From contig JAHHRO010000077.1 in the NCBI GenBank assembly GCA_020025755.1, forward strand, positions 1-5,413: a stretch of DNA of 5,413 bases, given 5' to 3'. This document shows positions 1-5,296 of this stretch, in pieces; position 1 is the first letter of the stretch, and each line of letters opens with the position of its first letter. The position numbers and the translations under genes are program-made. The notes below the pieces were generated by a model, which did no database searches, was not told the origin of the DNA, and saw only the letters and a list, made by a program, of their open reading frames with translations. The stretch is from Butyricicoccus sp. GTDB lineage: Bacteria > Bacillota > Clostridia > Oscillospirales > Butyricicoccaceae.

Positions 1-106
1 AAGCAAATCTCTTTTAGCAGAAAAGAAAATCATACGGATTTCTCAAATTCACGTTGTCGAAATAGAAAAGAGATGGACTCGGTTTCCATGTACTGCATGG
101 GAGTGG

Positions 107-135
107 TTGACAGGACTGGCAGCATTGGGTATACT
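107..135 (+). promoter_or_regulatory. Housekeeping-sigma promoter of the abrB-like/ATC hydrolase operon
   Basis: A perfect -35 box TTGACA (107-112) is followed after exactly 17 bases by TATACT (130-135), a 5/6 match to the -10 consensus. Transcription should begin near 142, leaving a leader of about 36 bases that contains the GGAGGG ribosome binding site (166-171) of the AbrB-like gene. The promoter lies inside an in-frame upstream extension of that gene, which argues that translation begins at 178 and not at earlier ATGs. Assignment is by consensus only; no transcript data are available. Confidence 0.8.
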
Positions 136-154
136 TTTCATATAGATATGAAAA
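135..154. promoter_or_regulatory. Operator-like perfect inverted repeat at the transcription start
   Basis: TTTTCATAT (135-143), a 2-base spacer AG, then ATATGAAAA (146-154) form a perfect 9-bp inverted repeat. It begins at the last base of the -10 box and spans the predicted start site near 142. A third half-site-like copy, ATATGAA (155-161), follows directly, giving a 9-base direct repeat with 146-152. A protein bound here would block the promoter. The nearest candidate is the AbrB-like protein encoded 24 bases downstream, since small AbrB/SpoVT proteins often regulate their own operons at AT-rich sites. That assignment is inferred; the symmetry is seen directly. Confidence 0.55.
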
Positions 155-177
155 ATATGAACTGCGGAGGGAAGTAT

Positions 178-420
178 ATGACGATGCCAGAGGGAAAACA
201 CATATTCGGCACGGTAAAGGTGGGAGAGCGCGGACAGATCGTGATCCCAAAGGAAGCGCGTGAGCTTTTCAACATCCAAGCCGGAGACACCCTGATCGTA
301 CTGGGCGATGAGGCACAGGGACTTGCGGTGGTCAAAGCCGATGTCATGCAGGAGGTCGCAGTCAAGGTTTTACAGGGACTGGGACAACTGAGGGAGGTAC
401 TGGACGATGAACATGAGTGA
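178..420 (+). CDS. SpoVT/AbrB-type DNA-binding protein (80 aa)
   Basis: This small protein carries one N-terminal SpoVT/AbrB swapped-hairpin DNA-binding domain, about residues 9-55. The family core is clear: VKVGERGQIVIPKEAREL (residues 13-30), then the GDTLIVLGD turn (36-44). In this family the domain dimerises by strand swapping and binds DNA, as transition-state regulators or as antitoxins of the MazE type. The remaining tail (56-80) is charged and leucine/valine-rich and may form a short helix. The start at 178 follows GGAGGG (166-171) with 6-base spacing; in-frame upstream ATGs lie within or before the promoter. The gene overlaps the next one by 14 bases, so the two are probably translationally coupled. 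Autoregulation through the palindrome at 135-154 is plausible. There are no cysteines, so it is not one of the AbrB proteins that depend on a conserved cysteine. Family is fairly certain; target genes are unknown. Confidence 0.9.
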   Translation: MTMPEGKHIFGTVKVGERGQIVIPKEARELFNIQAGDTLIVLGDEAQGLAVVKADVMQEVAVKVLQGLGQLREVLDDEHE

Positions 421-1018
421 AACGAATTTTCCGTTTTTGGAGGAGGACTGCCTGCAAAGATTTGGCGCAGAACAGGGGCATGCCATATTTCAAAGTACAT
501 CATGGCTGTATGCCAAGCTGTTGGAAAACACAGACGACCGCGGCAGTGCCGCCATTCGGGAGCACCTCAAAACCAATCTGCTGCCGCCAATGGCATATTA
601 TAAAGTCCTGCGTGTGGAGGGATTCGAGCAGGAGGAAGCCTTGGAGCTTGTACGCGCAGAGACACACAAAGCCGCAGAGCACAAAAAAGAGGAGCTGCAC
701 AAGCTTGCAGATCGCTCCTTTGCATATACCCTGTTCCGCATGGGGATACGCAAGCATATGAAGAAGAAATTTCCGCGCGAGGGATGGAAAACAGAGTGGG
801 TCAAAAGCAATCAGCAGGAGATCCATTTCGATCTGCACAGCTGCCTTTATTGGGATGTGACAAATGCCAACGGCTGTCCGGAGCTGTGTGCCGTATACTG
901 CGAAAACGATGGGATCGCTTTTTCCGGCTTGCTTCCGCAAATCCGCTTTACGCGCAGCGGTACGATCGCAGGTGGTGCTTCATGCTGTGATTTCCATTTT
1001 GCGAAAGGTAAAGAATAA
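407..1018 (+). CDS. L-2-amino-thiazoline-4-carboxylate (ATC) hydrolase family protein
   Basis: The 203-aa product resembles the ATC hydrolase family (Pfam PF14196). The founding members in Pseudomonas open the ring of L-2-amino-thiazoline-4-carboxylate on the way to L-cysteine. Most relatives in anaerobes have no tested substrate, so the name marks a family rather than a proven reaction. Recognisable parts are the helical segment LKTNLLPPMAYYKVL (54-68), the cysteine-rich stretch around C146, GCPELC (156-161) and C165-D168, and the C-terminal signature FTRSGTIAGG-ASCCDFHF (181-198). Seven cysteines, several in the conserved C-terminal half, may be catalytic or metal-binding. No signal peptide or membrane segment is seen, so it should be cytoplasmic. 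The start at 407 sits 8 bases after AGGGAGGT (391-398), inside the end of the AbrB-like gene; an ATG at 413 is a less well spaced alternative. Functional assignment beyond family is uncertain. Confidence 0.8.
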   Translation: MNMSETNFPFLEEDCLQRFGAEQGHAIFQSTSWLYAKLLENTDDRGSAAIREHLKTNLLPPMAYYKVLRVEGFEQEEALELVRAETHKAAEHKKEELHKLADRSFAYTLFRMGIRKHMKKKFPREGWKTEWVKSNQQEIHFDLHSCLYWDVTNANGCPELCAVYCENDGIAFSGLLPQIRFTRSGTIAGGASCCDFHFAKGKE

Positions 1019-1171
1019 GAAAAGCAGGCGTGCGGCTTGGGTCTCCCCCCCAGTCACAATGACGCAGACCGTGAGGCACAACGAAAAACCATACAACATA
1101 CAGCCATAAAAAGAAAAGAGACCGGAAAAAAACCTTGCATAAATTTTGGGGAGAGCAAGCGCGTAAAATGG

Positions 1172-1200
1172 GAAAAACCAACAAAAACGGTTGGTTTTTC
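1172..1200 (+). terminator. Probable intrinsic terminator of the abrB-like/ATC hydrolase operon
   Basis: GAAAAACCAAC (1172-1182) pairs perfectly with GTTGGTTTTTC (1190-1200) around a 7-base loop. The 11-bp stem has a short GC-containing core (CCAAC/GTTGG) flanked by A5 and T5 tracts, so it could act in both directions. It lies about 155 bases after the ATC hydrolase stop and upstream of the pgl promoter, as expected for an operon boundary. The weak core makes strength uncertain. It could also belong to a longer leader structure. Confidence 0.55.
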
Positions 1201-1228
1201 GGAGGATTTTTCAGAGACAAAACTGTTA

Positions 1229-1253
1229 AAAATATATCAAAATGGTATATTTT
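1229..1253. promoter_or_regulatory. AT-rich inverted repeat upstream of the pgl promoter
   Basis: AAAATATATC (1229-1238) faces GGTATATTTT (1244-1253) across a 5-base spacer; nine of ten positions are Watson-Crick and one is a T-G mismatch. The element ends 21 bases before the -35 box of the pgl promoter, a position where an activator or repressor could bind. No regulator can be named. Because the region is AT-rich, some symmetry is expected by chance, so this is a tentative operator candidate. Confidence 0.3.
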
Positions 1254-1274
1254 GCATTTTGTTTTCAATTCCCC

Positions 1275-1303
1275 TTGATTTTCTGATTTTTTCCAGTTAT
1301 AAT
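1275..1303 (+). promoter_or_regulatory. Housekeeping-sigma promoter of the pgl-gnd-zwf operon
   Basis: TTGATT (1275-1280, 4/6 match) and a perfect TATAAT (1298-1303) are separated by exactly 17 bases in an AT-rich context. Transcription should start near 1310, giving a leader of only about 15 bases that is little more than the GGAGGA ribosome binding site (1315-1320). Such a short leader leaves no room for a riboswitch or attenuator, so any control should act on initiation. This is the only convincing promoter found for the three downstream genes. Confidence 0.8.
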
Positions 1304-1324
1304 GACCATAAAACGGAGGATAAC

Positions 1325-2293
1325 ATGATGCAGCAATATGGATACATTGGCACTTATACAACTGGACGCAGCGAGGGAATCTATCGCTTTCGCTTCGATA
1401 CACAGACGGGGATGCTCTCGGACAGAGAACTGTTCACTGCCGCATGCAATCCCAAAACTGTGACACGTCGCGGCAATATCCTTGCGTCTGCCATCGAGAT
1501 CGATGGCAAGTGTGGCGCGGCACTCTGGGACACACGCCATATAGGGGATGCCCCCCTCTCGGTATGCTGTGAGGAAAAGCAGACCCCATGCCACTTGCGC
1601 TTTTGTGGCTCCAGCCTGCTTGCAGCAAACTATCATGAGGGCTTTTTTACCGTTTATCGCATGAACAACCATCAGTTATCCAGTGCAAAACGGATCACAT
1701 GCGGTGATATGGCAGGCTGCCATCAGTCGATTGGGCGGCATGGCTATATGCTCGTGCCCTGCTTGGAGCAAGATCAGGTACGCGTCTTTGACCGCAAGTT
1801 TTCTCCGCGCGGCGTGATCCTGTTCCCACAGGGGAGCGGCCCGCGCCACGGCTTGTTCCATCCCAAGGATCATACGCTCTGGATGGTGACTGAGCGCAGC
1901 CATGAACTCTATCACTACACCTTCACGCATACCCAATTTGAGCAGATCGGCGTGACGCAGATCCTCGATTGGGAGCATCCGCAGTTTGCGGCGTCTACAA
2001 CGGCTGCCATTCGCGTATCGCCGGACGGCAGGTTCCTTTACGTCTCCACACGAGGCGCGGATGTGATGAGTGTATTTGCGCTGGACGAGAACGGCGCACG
2101 GCGCATCCAACAGATCCCCTGCGGCGGCAAGCATCCGCGTGATGTGATTCTCTCTGAAGATGGACGTTTCCTGCTTGTGCTGTGCCGCGACTCCGATGAC
2201 CTGTTTTCCATCGCACGCGATGAGGAAAGCGGTTTGCTGGGAGAGACGGTTTCCCACCTCACCATTCCGGAGGGCAGCTCGATCTGTTTGTAA
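1325..2293 (+). CDS. pgl: 6-phosphogluconolactonase, seven-bladed beta-propeller type
   Basis: This enzyme hydrolyses 6-phospho-D-glucono-1,5-lactone to 6-phosphogluconate, the second step of the oxidative pentose phosphate pathway, in the cytoplasm. The 322-aa protein matches the lactonase propeller family (PF10282, like E. coli YbhE/Pgl), not the NagB-like family. Visible family segments are the N-terminal blade YIGTYTTGRSEGIY (7-20), LLAANYHEGFFTVY (98-111), GSGPRHGLFHP (170-180), IRVSPDGRFLYVSTRGAD (229-246) and KHPRDVILSEDGRFLLV (269-285). It is slightly shorter than the usual 330-350 aa. The start at 1325 follows GGAGGA (1315-1320) by 4 bases; the adjacent ATG at 1328, spaced 7 bases, is equally possible. 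Twelve cysteines are unusual for this fold. It is the first gene of an operon with gnd and zwf, which strongly supports the pathway assignment. Divergence from characterised members leaves some doubt about exact substrate. Confidence 0.88.
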   Translation: MMQQYGYIGTYTTGRSEGIYRFRFDTQTGMLSDRELFTAACNPKTVTRRGNILASAIEIDGKCGAALWDTRHIGDAPLSVCCEEKQTPCHLRFCGSSLLAANYHEGFFTVYRMNNHQLSSAKRITCGDMAGCHQSIGRHGYMLVPCLEQDQVRVFDRKFSPRGVILFPQGSGPRHGLFHPKDHTLWMVTERSHELYHYTFTHTQFEQIGVTQILDWEHPQFAASTTAAIRVSPDGRFLYVSTRGADVMSVFALDENGARRIQQIPCGGKHPRDVILSEDGRFLLVLCRDSDDLFSIARDEESGLLGETVSHLTIPEGSSICL

Positions 2294-2350
2294 AAAACGC
2301 TTTTACAGAAACACTTTATTTTCTTTATCGAACAGGAGGCTTTTTTGAAT

Positions 2351-3766
2351 ATGACACAGAAATGTACGATCGGCGTGGTAGGTCTGTCCGTAATGGGACG
2401 CGGCCTTGCGCGCAATATGGCAGACCACGGCTTTCAGGTGGCAGGCTTCAACCGCAATCCGGATGTGACACGCGCTGTCATGGAGGAGGAGCCGAACCAG
2501 AACCTGCACCCTGTCTTTTCGCTCACTGAATTGATGGAGGTGCTGGAAAAGCCGCGCCGTATCCTGCTTATGATCAAGGCAGGTGATCCGGTCGATCAGA
2601 TGATCGATCAGCTCATTCCGCTTATGGAGGAGGGTGACATCATCCTCGATGGCGGCAACTCCTTCTTTGCCGATACCCGCCGCCGCACGGAAAAGCTCGC
2701 GGCACATAAGATGCATTATTTTGGCGTGGGTGTTTCCGGCGGCGAGACCGGTGCACGCTTTGGCCCTGCGATCATGCCGGGCGGACACAAGGAAAATTAT
2801 GCCTTCATCCAGCCTGTGCTGGAAGCCATTGCGGCAAAGGCGGAGGACGGCGCACCCTGCTGTGCTTATATGGGACCTGATGGTGCAGGTCACTTTGTAA
2901 AGATGGTGCACAACGGTATTGAGTATGCGGATATGCAGCTGATCGCGGAAAGCTATCTTGCCCTCAAGACCATCGGCGGCTTCTCCAATGCAGAACTTGC
3001 AGATATCTTTGCCGAGTGGAACAAGGGGGAACTCCGCAGCTACCTGATCGGTATCACCGCCGAGGTACTGCGTGAAAAGGACGATCTGACCCCTGCCGAT
3101 CTTGTCGATCAAATCGAGGATGCGGCACAGCAGAAGGGCACTGGACGCTGGACCAGCATCGAATCTCTCGAGCAGGGCGTGAACCTCTCTATGATCACGG
3201 GCGCGGTTTACGCGCGTATCCTGTCTGCTCGTCTGGCTGAACGCCAGCAGGCAAACTTGGGTACACCGGCAGTACAGACTGCCACAGACCGCGCGGCATT
3301 TGCCGAGACCGTTCGTCAGGGACTGTATATCGGTAAGATCGCGGCGTATGCGCAGGGCTTTGCACTCATGCGTGATGCTTCCACAACCTATGCATGGGAC
3401 TTGGATCTGGGCAAGATCGCTTCCATCTTCCGTGCAGGCTGCATCATTCAGGCGGCATTCTTGGGCGATATTACGGCAGCGTTTGGCAGAAATGCAGGAT
3501 TGCAGAACCTGCTGCTCGATCCGGTGTTTGCCGAGCGCGTGCGAGAAGGTCATACGGCACTGCGTCAAGTGGTTGCACAGGGCGTTCTGTGCGGTGTGCC
3601 CATGCCTGTTCTGTCCAGCGCGGTCTCCTATCTGGACGGCTATCGCGGTGCGCCGGTTGGTGCAAACCTGATTCAGGCGCAGCGTGACTATTTTGGTGCG
3701 CATACCTATCATCGCGTCGACCGCGAGGGTGTGTTCCATCATGAATGGGGGCGATCTGATGCGTGA
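2351..3766 (+). CDS. gnd: 6-phosphogluconate dehydrogenase, decarboxylating, NADP-type
   Basis: The enzyme oxidises and decarboxylates 6-phosphogluconate to ribulose-5-phosphate and CO2 while reducing NADP+. The 471-aa length matches the E. coli/animal type (about 470 aa). An N-terminal Rossmann fold shows IGVVGLSVMG (7-16), and N34-R35 after the second strand suggests NADP rather than NAD. GGNS (101-104), the substrate loop SGGETGARFGPAIMPGG (129-145), catalytic K184 in HFVKMVHNGIEY with E191, the helical-domain signature KGTGRW (262-267) and the tail R445/H451 in QRDYFGAHTYHR are all present, so it should be active. ATG 2351 was chosen because it places the fold as in homologues; it lies 11 bases after AGGAGG (2334-2339). 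An in-frame TTG at 2345, 5 bases from that site, would add two residues. The pgl stop is 57 bases upstream and zwf begins within its last codons. Confidence 0.96.
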   Translation: MTQKCTIGVVGLSVMGRGLARNMADHGFQVAGFNRNPDVTRAVMEEEPNQNLHPVFSLTELMEVLEKPRRILLMIKAGDPVDQMIDQLIPLMEEGDIILDGGNSFFADTRRRTEKLAAHKMHYFGVGVSGGETGARFGPAIMPGGHKENYAFIQPVLEAIAAKAEDGAPCCAYMGPDGAGHFVKMVHNGIEYADMQLIAESYLALKTIGGFSNAELADIFAEWNKGELRSYLIGITAEVLREKDDLTPADLVDQIEDAAQQKGTGRWTSIESLEQGVNLSMITGAVYARILSARLAERQQANLGTPAVQTATDRAAFAETVRQGLYIGKIAAYAQGFALMRDASTTYAWDLDLGKIASIFRAGCIIQAAFLGDITAAFGRNAGLQNLLLDPVFAERVREGHTALRQVVAQGVLCGVPMPVLSSAVSYLDGYRGAPVGANLIQAQRDYFGAHTYHRVDREGVFHHEWGRSDA

Positions 3767-5168
3767 GCGTCCAACCATCACGATTTTTGGCGGCACAGGG
3801 GATCTGACGTTCCGCAAGCTGCTGCCTGCACTCTATAACCGTACTCTGTCCGGTACTGCACCTGAGGGACAGAACATCATCATCATTGGCCGCCGCGACT
3901 ATACGGACGAGACCTACCGCGAGCGGGCGAGAGAGTGGGTGCGCAAGTTTGCGCGTCTGCCTTACCGCGATGAGACCTTCGATACCTTCGCAGAGAGCAT
4001 CCACTATTTCCAGATGGATTTCACCGACCCTGCCACCTATCCGCTTCTGGAAGCTTACCTCAATGAGAGAGGGATTCAGTCCTGCGTGTTCTATTTTGCG
4101 GTTGCACCGCGCTTTTTCCGTACGATCGCAGACGGACTGTTCCAGATCGGACATGCACACGGCAGTAAGGTGATCCTTGAGAAGCCGTTTGGCGAAACGT
4201 TGGAGGATGCGCACGACCTCAACAAGCGGCTTGAGGAGGTCTTTACACCGGAAAATATTTACCGTATCGACCACTATCTCGGCAAGGAAATGATACGCAA
4301 TATCCAGACCATCCGCTTCACCAACCCCATCTTTGCCGATGCTTGGGATGCACAGCACATCGAGTGCATCCAGATTTGTGCAATGGAGGATGTGGGTGTA
4401 GAGACGCGCGGCGGCTATTATGACCACAGCGGTGCAATGCGTGACATGGTGCAGAACCATCTGTTCCAGATCCTGTCTATTCTTGCAATGGAGCGTCCGT
4501 CCGAATTTACGCCGGAAGCGATGCACACGGAACAACTCAAGGTTTTGCGTGCGCTTCGTCTGCCAGATCCGCAGGATATTGGTGAGAGCATGGTACTGGG
4601 ACAGTATGCAGGCTACCGAGATGAGCCGAACGTGTCTCCGGACTCCAAGACTCCGACCTATGCCGCGCTCAAACTGTTTGTAGACAATCCGCGCTGGAAG
4701 GGTACGCCATTCTATATCCGCACAGGAAAGAAGCTGGGACGGCGTGAGATGGAAGTTGCAGTTGTGTTCCGCGCACCGTCTCCCGAGATTCCGCCGGCTG
4801 TTCTGCTGGTCAAGTTCCAGCCGACTGAGGGCGTATATTTGCAGTTCAATATCAAGCGTCCGGGCGATTTTGACGAGATCATACCTGCAAAGATGGATTT
4901 CTGCCAGAGCTGCTCGATTGCAAACCGCATCAATACACCGGAGGCGTATGAACGTCTGCTGACGGCCTGCTTCCATGATGAGCGTGCATGGTTCTCCCAG
5001 TGGGATCAGATCGAGACCAGCTGGAAGTTCGTGGATGCGATCGAACAGGCGTATGGGGATCGCATGCCGGACACTTACACGCCGGACACTCCGGGCCCGA
5101 AGGAATCGGATGAAATGCTCGCAAAGGCAGGGCATAGCTGGTTCGTTGAGCCGGAGATCGAGTTTTGA
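3759..5168 (+). CDS. zwf: Glucose-6-phosphate 1-dehydrogenase
   Basis: This enzyme commits glucose-6-phosphate to the oxidative pentose phosphate pathway, forming 6-phosphogluconolactone and reduced coenzyme (normally NADPH). The 469-aa product is a little shorter than the common 480-500 aa but complete. The nucleotide-binding motif FGGTGDLTFRKLLPAL (10-25) and GRRDYTDETYRER (44-56) begin the protein. Next come EKPFG (141-145), the active-site signature RIDHYLGKE (169-177), GYYDHSGAMRDMVQNH (219-234) with the second catalytic histidine H234, and the strand PFYIRTGKKL (317-326). The twin arginines after strand two (R45-R46) fit NADP use. ATG 3759 overlaps the gnd end by 8 bases, with a weak GGGGG site (3747-3751) 7 bases upstream; ATG 3741, preceded by GAGGGTG (3725-3731), would add six residues and is a real alternative. 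Termination-reinitiation coupling with gnd is likely. It ends with tandem stops TGA TAG (5166-5171). Confidence 0.96.
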   Translation: MRERPTITIFGGTGDLTFRKLLPALYNRTLSGTAPEGQNIIIIGRRDYTDETYRERAREWVRKFARLPYRDETFDTFAESIHYFQMDFTDPATYPLLEAYLNERGIQSCVFYFAVAPRFFRTIADGLFQIGHAHGSKVILEKPFGETLEDAHDLNKRLEEVFTPENIYRIDHYLGKEMIRNIQTIRFTNPIFADAWDAQHIECIQICAMEDVGVETRGGYYDHSGAMRDMVQNHLFQILSILAMERPSEFTPEAMHTEQLKVLRALRLPDPQDIGESMVLGQYAGYRDEPNVSPDSKTPTYAALKLFVDNPRWKGTPFYIRTGKKLGRREMEVAVVFRAPSPEIPPAVLLVKFQPTEGVYLQFNIKRPGDFDEIIPAKMDFCQSCSIANRINTPEAYERLLTACFHDERAWFSQWDQIETSWKFVDAIEQAYGDRMPDTYTPDTPGPKESDEMLAKAGHSWFVEPEIEF

Positions 5169-5190
5169 TAGAAAAACTTAATAGAAGAAT

Positions 5191-5230
5191 GAAAAGCACG
5201 GAGAAAAACGCCGTGCTTTTCGTTATTTTT
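5191..5230 (+). terminator. Intrinsic terminator of the pgl-gnd-zwf operon
   Basis: GAAAAGCACGG (5191-5201) pairs perfectly with CCGTGCTTTTC (5211-5221) around a 9-base loop, and the stem can extend by two A-T pairs beyond a G-U. The + strand continues with GTTATTTTT, a U-rich tail. It lies 22 bases after the zwf stop. The A-rich left flank could also support termination from the minus strand. This is the clearest terminator in the window. Confidence 0.88.
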
Positions 5231-5259
5231 AATAGAAAGATAAATAAGTCAAAATATAT

Positions 5260-5295
5260 CAAGCAAAGAAAAAGAACGGCACAATGCCGTTCTTT
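5260..5295 (-). terminator. Probable minus-strand intrinsic terminator
   Basis: AAAGAACGGCA (5271-5281) and TGCCGTTCTTT (5285-5295) form a perfect 11-bp stem with a 3-base loop. Read on the minus strand the hairpin is followed by TTCTTTGCTT, extending the U-rich end of the stem, which is the typical layout of an intrinsic terminator. On the + strand it is followed by GAGGC with little U-richness. It would therefore end a minus-strand transcript arriving from beyond the right edge, convergent with the zwf operon. No minus-strand gene can be seen inside the window, so its owner is unknown. Confidence 0.55.
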
Positions 5296-5296
5296 G

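Larger units (their letters stand above)
1019..1324. other. 306-base intergenic region without a supported gene
   Basis: This spacer separates the AbrB/ATC-hydrolase operon from the pentose phosphate operon. Its first half holds a run of seven C (1045-1051) next to a weak two-part stem: GGTCT (1040-1044) with AGACC (1066-1070), enclosing GTCA-CAA-TGAC (1053-1063). The middle has a probable terminator (1172-1200). The second half is AT-rich, with a palindrome (1229-1253) and the pgl promoter (1275-1303). One + strand frame stays open from 1037 into pgl, but the translation has no recognisable domain, no good ribosome binding site, and passes through the terminator and the promoter. I read it as non-coding. 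Confidence 0.6.

Noticed and set aside
84..102. Hairpin TTCCATG/CATGGGA upstream of the abrB-like promoter as a terminator
   Set aside because: The 7-bp stem includes a G-U pair and has no U-tract after it. It could be an upstream regulatory site but the signal is too short to claim.
73..177. In-frame upstream extension of the AbrB-like gene starting at ATG 73
   Set aside because: It runs through a near-consensus promoter and an operator-like palindrome, has no ribosome site at 73, and adds residues unlike the family. The GGAGGG-preceded ATG at 178 gives a normal-length protein.
1037..1324. In-frame 96-codon extension of pgl back to 1037
   Set aside because: It crosses a probable terminator and the pgl promoter. 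The family domain begins a few residues after the ATG at 1325, which has GGAGGA upstream.
2287..2309. Stem-loop overlapping the pgl stop codon as a terminator between pgl and gnd
   Set aside because: The stem is almost all A-T with one G-U pair and lacks a GC core and an immediate U-tract. It is unlikely to terminate.
2302..2330. Separate gnd promoter with TTTACA as -35 box
   Set aside because: No acceptable -10 box lies 16-18 bases downstream; the best hexamer matches only about 3 of 6 positions.
2303..3817. Minus-strand open frame of 504 codons opposite gnd
   Set aside because: The sense strand encodes gnd with all catalytic motifs. The antisense translation is rich in His, Cys and Arg, has no recognisable domain, and has the look of a codon-bias shadow.
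3471..5135. Minus-strand open frame of 554 codons opposite zwf and the gnd end
   Set aside because: It is longer than the sense gene but shows no domain, and zwf on the + strand is certain from its active-site signature. Long antisense frames are expected opposite genes with biased third positions.
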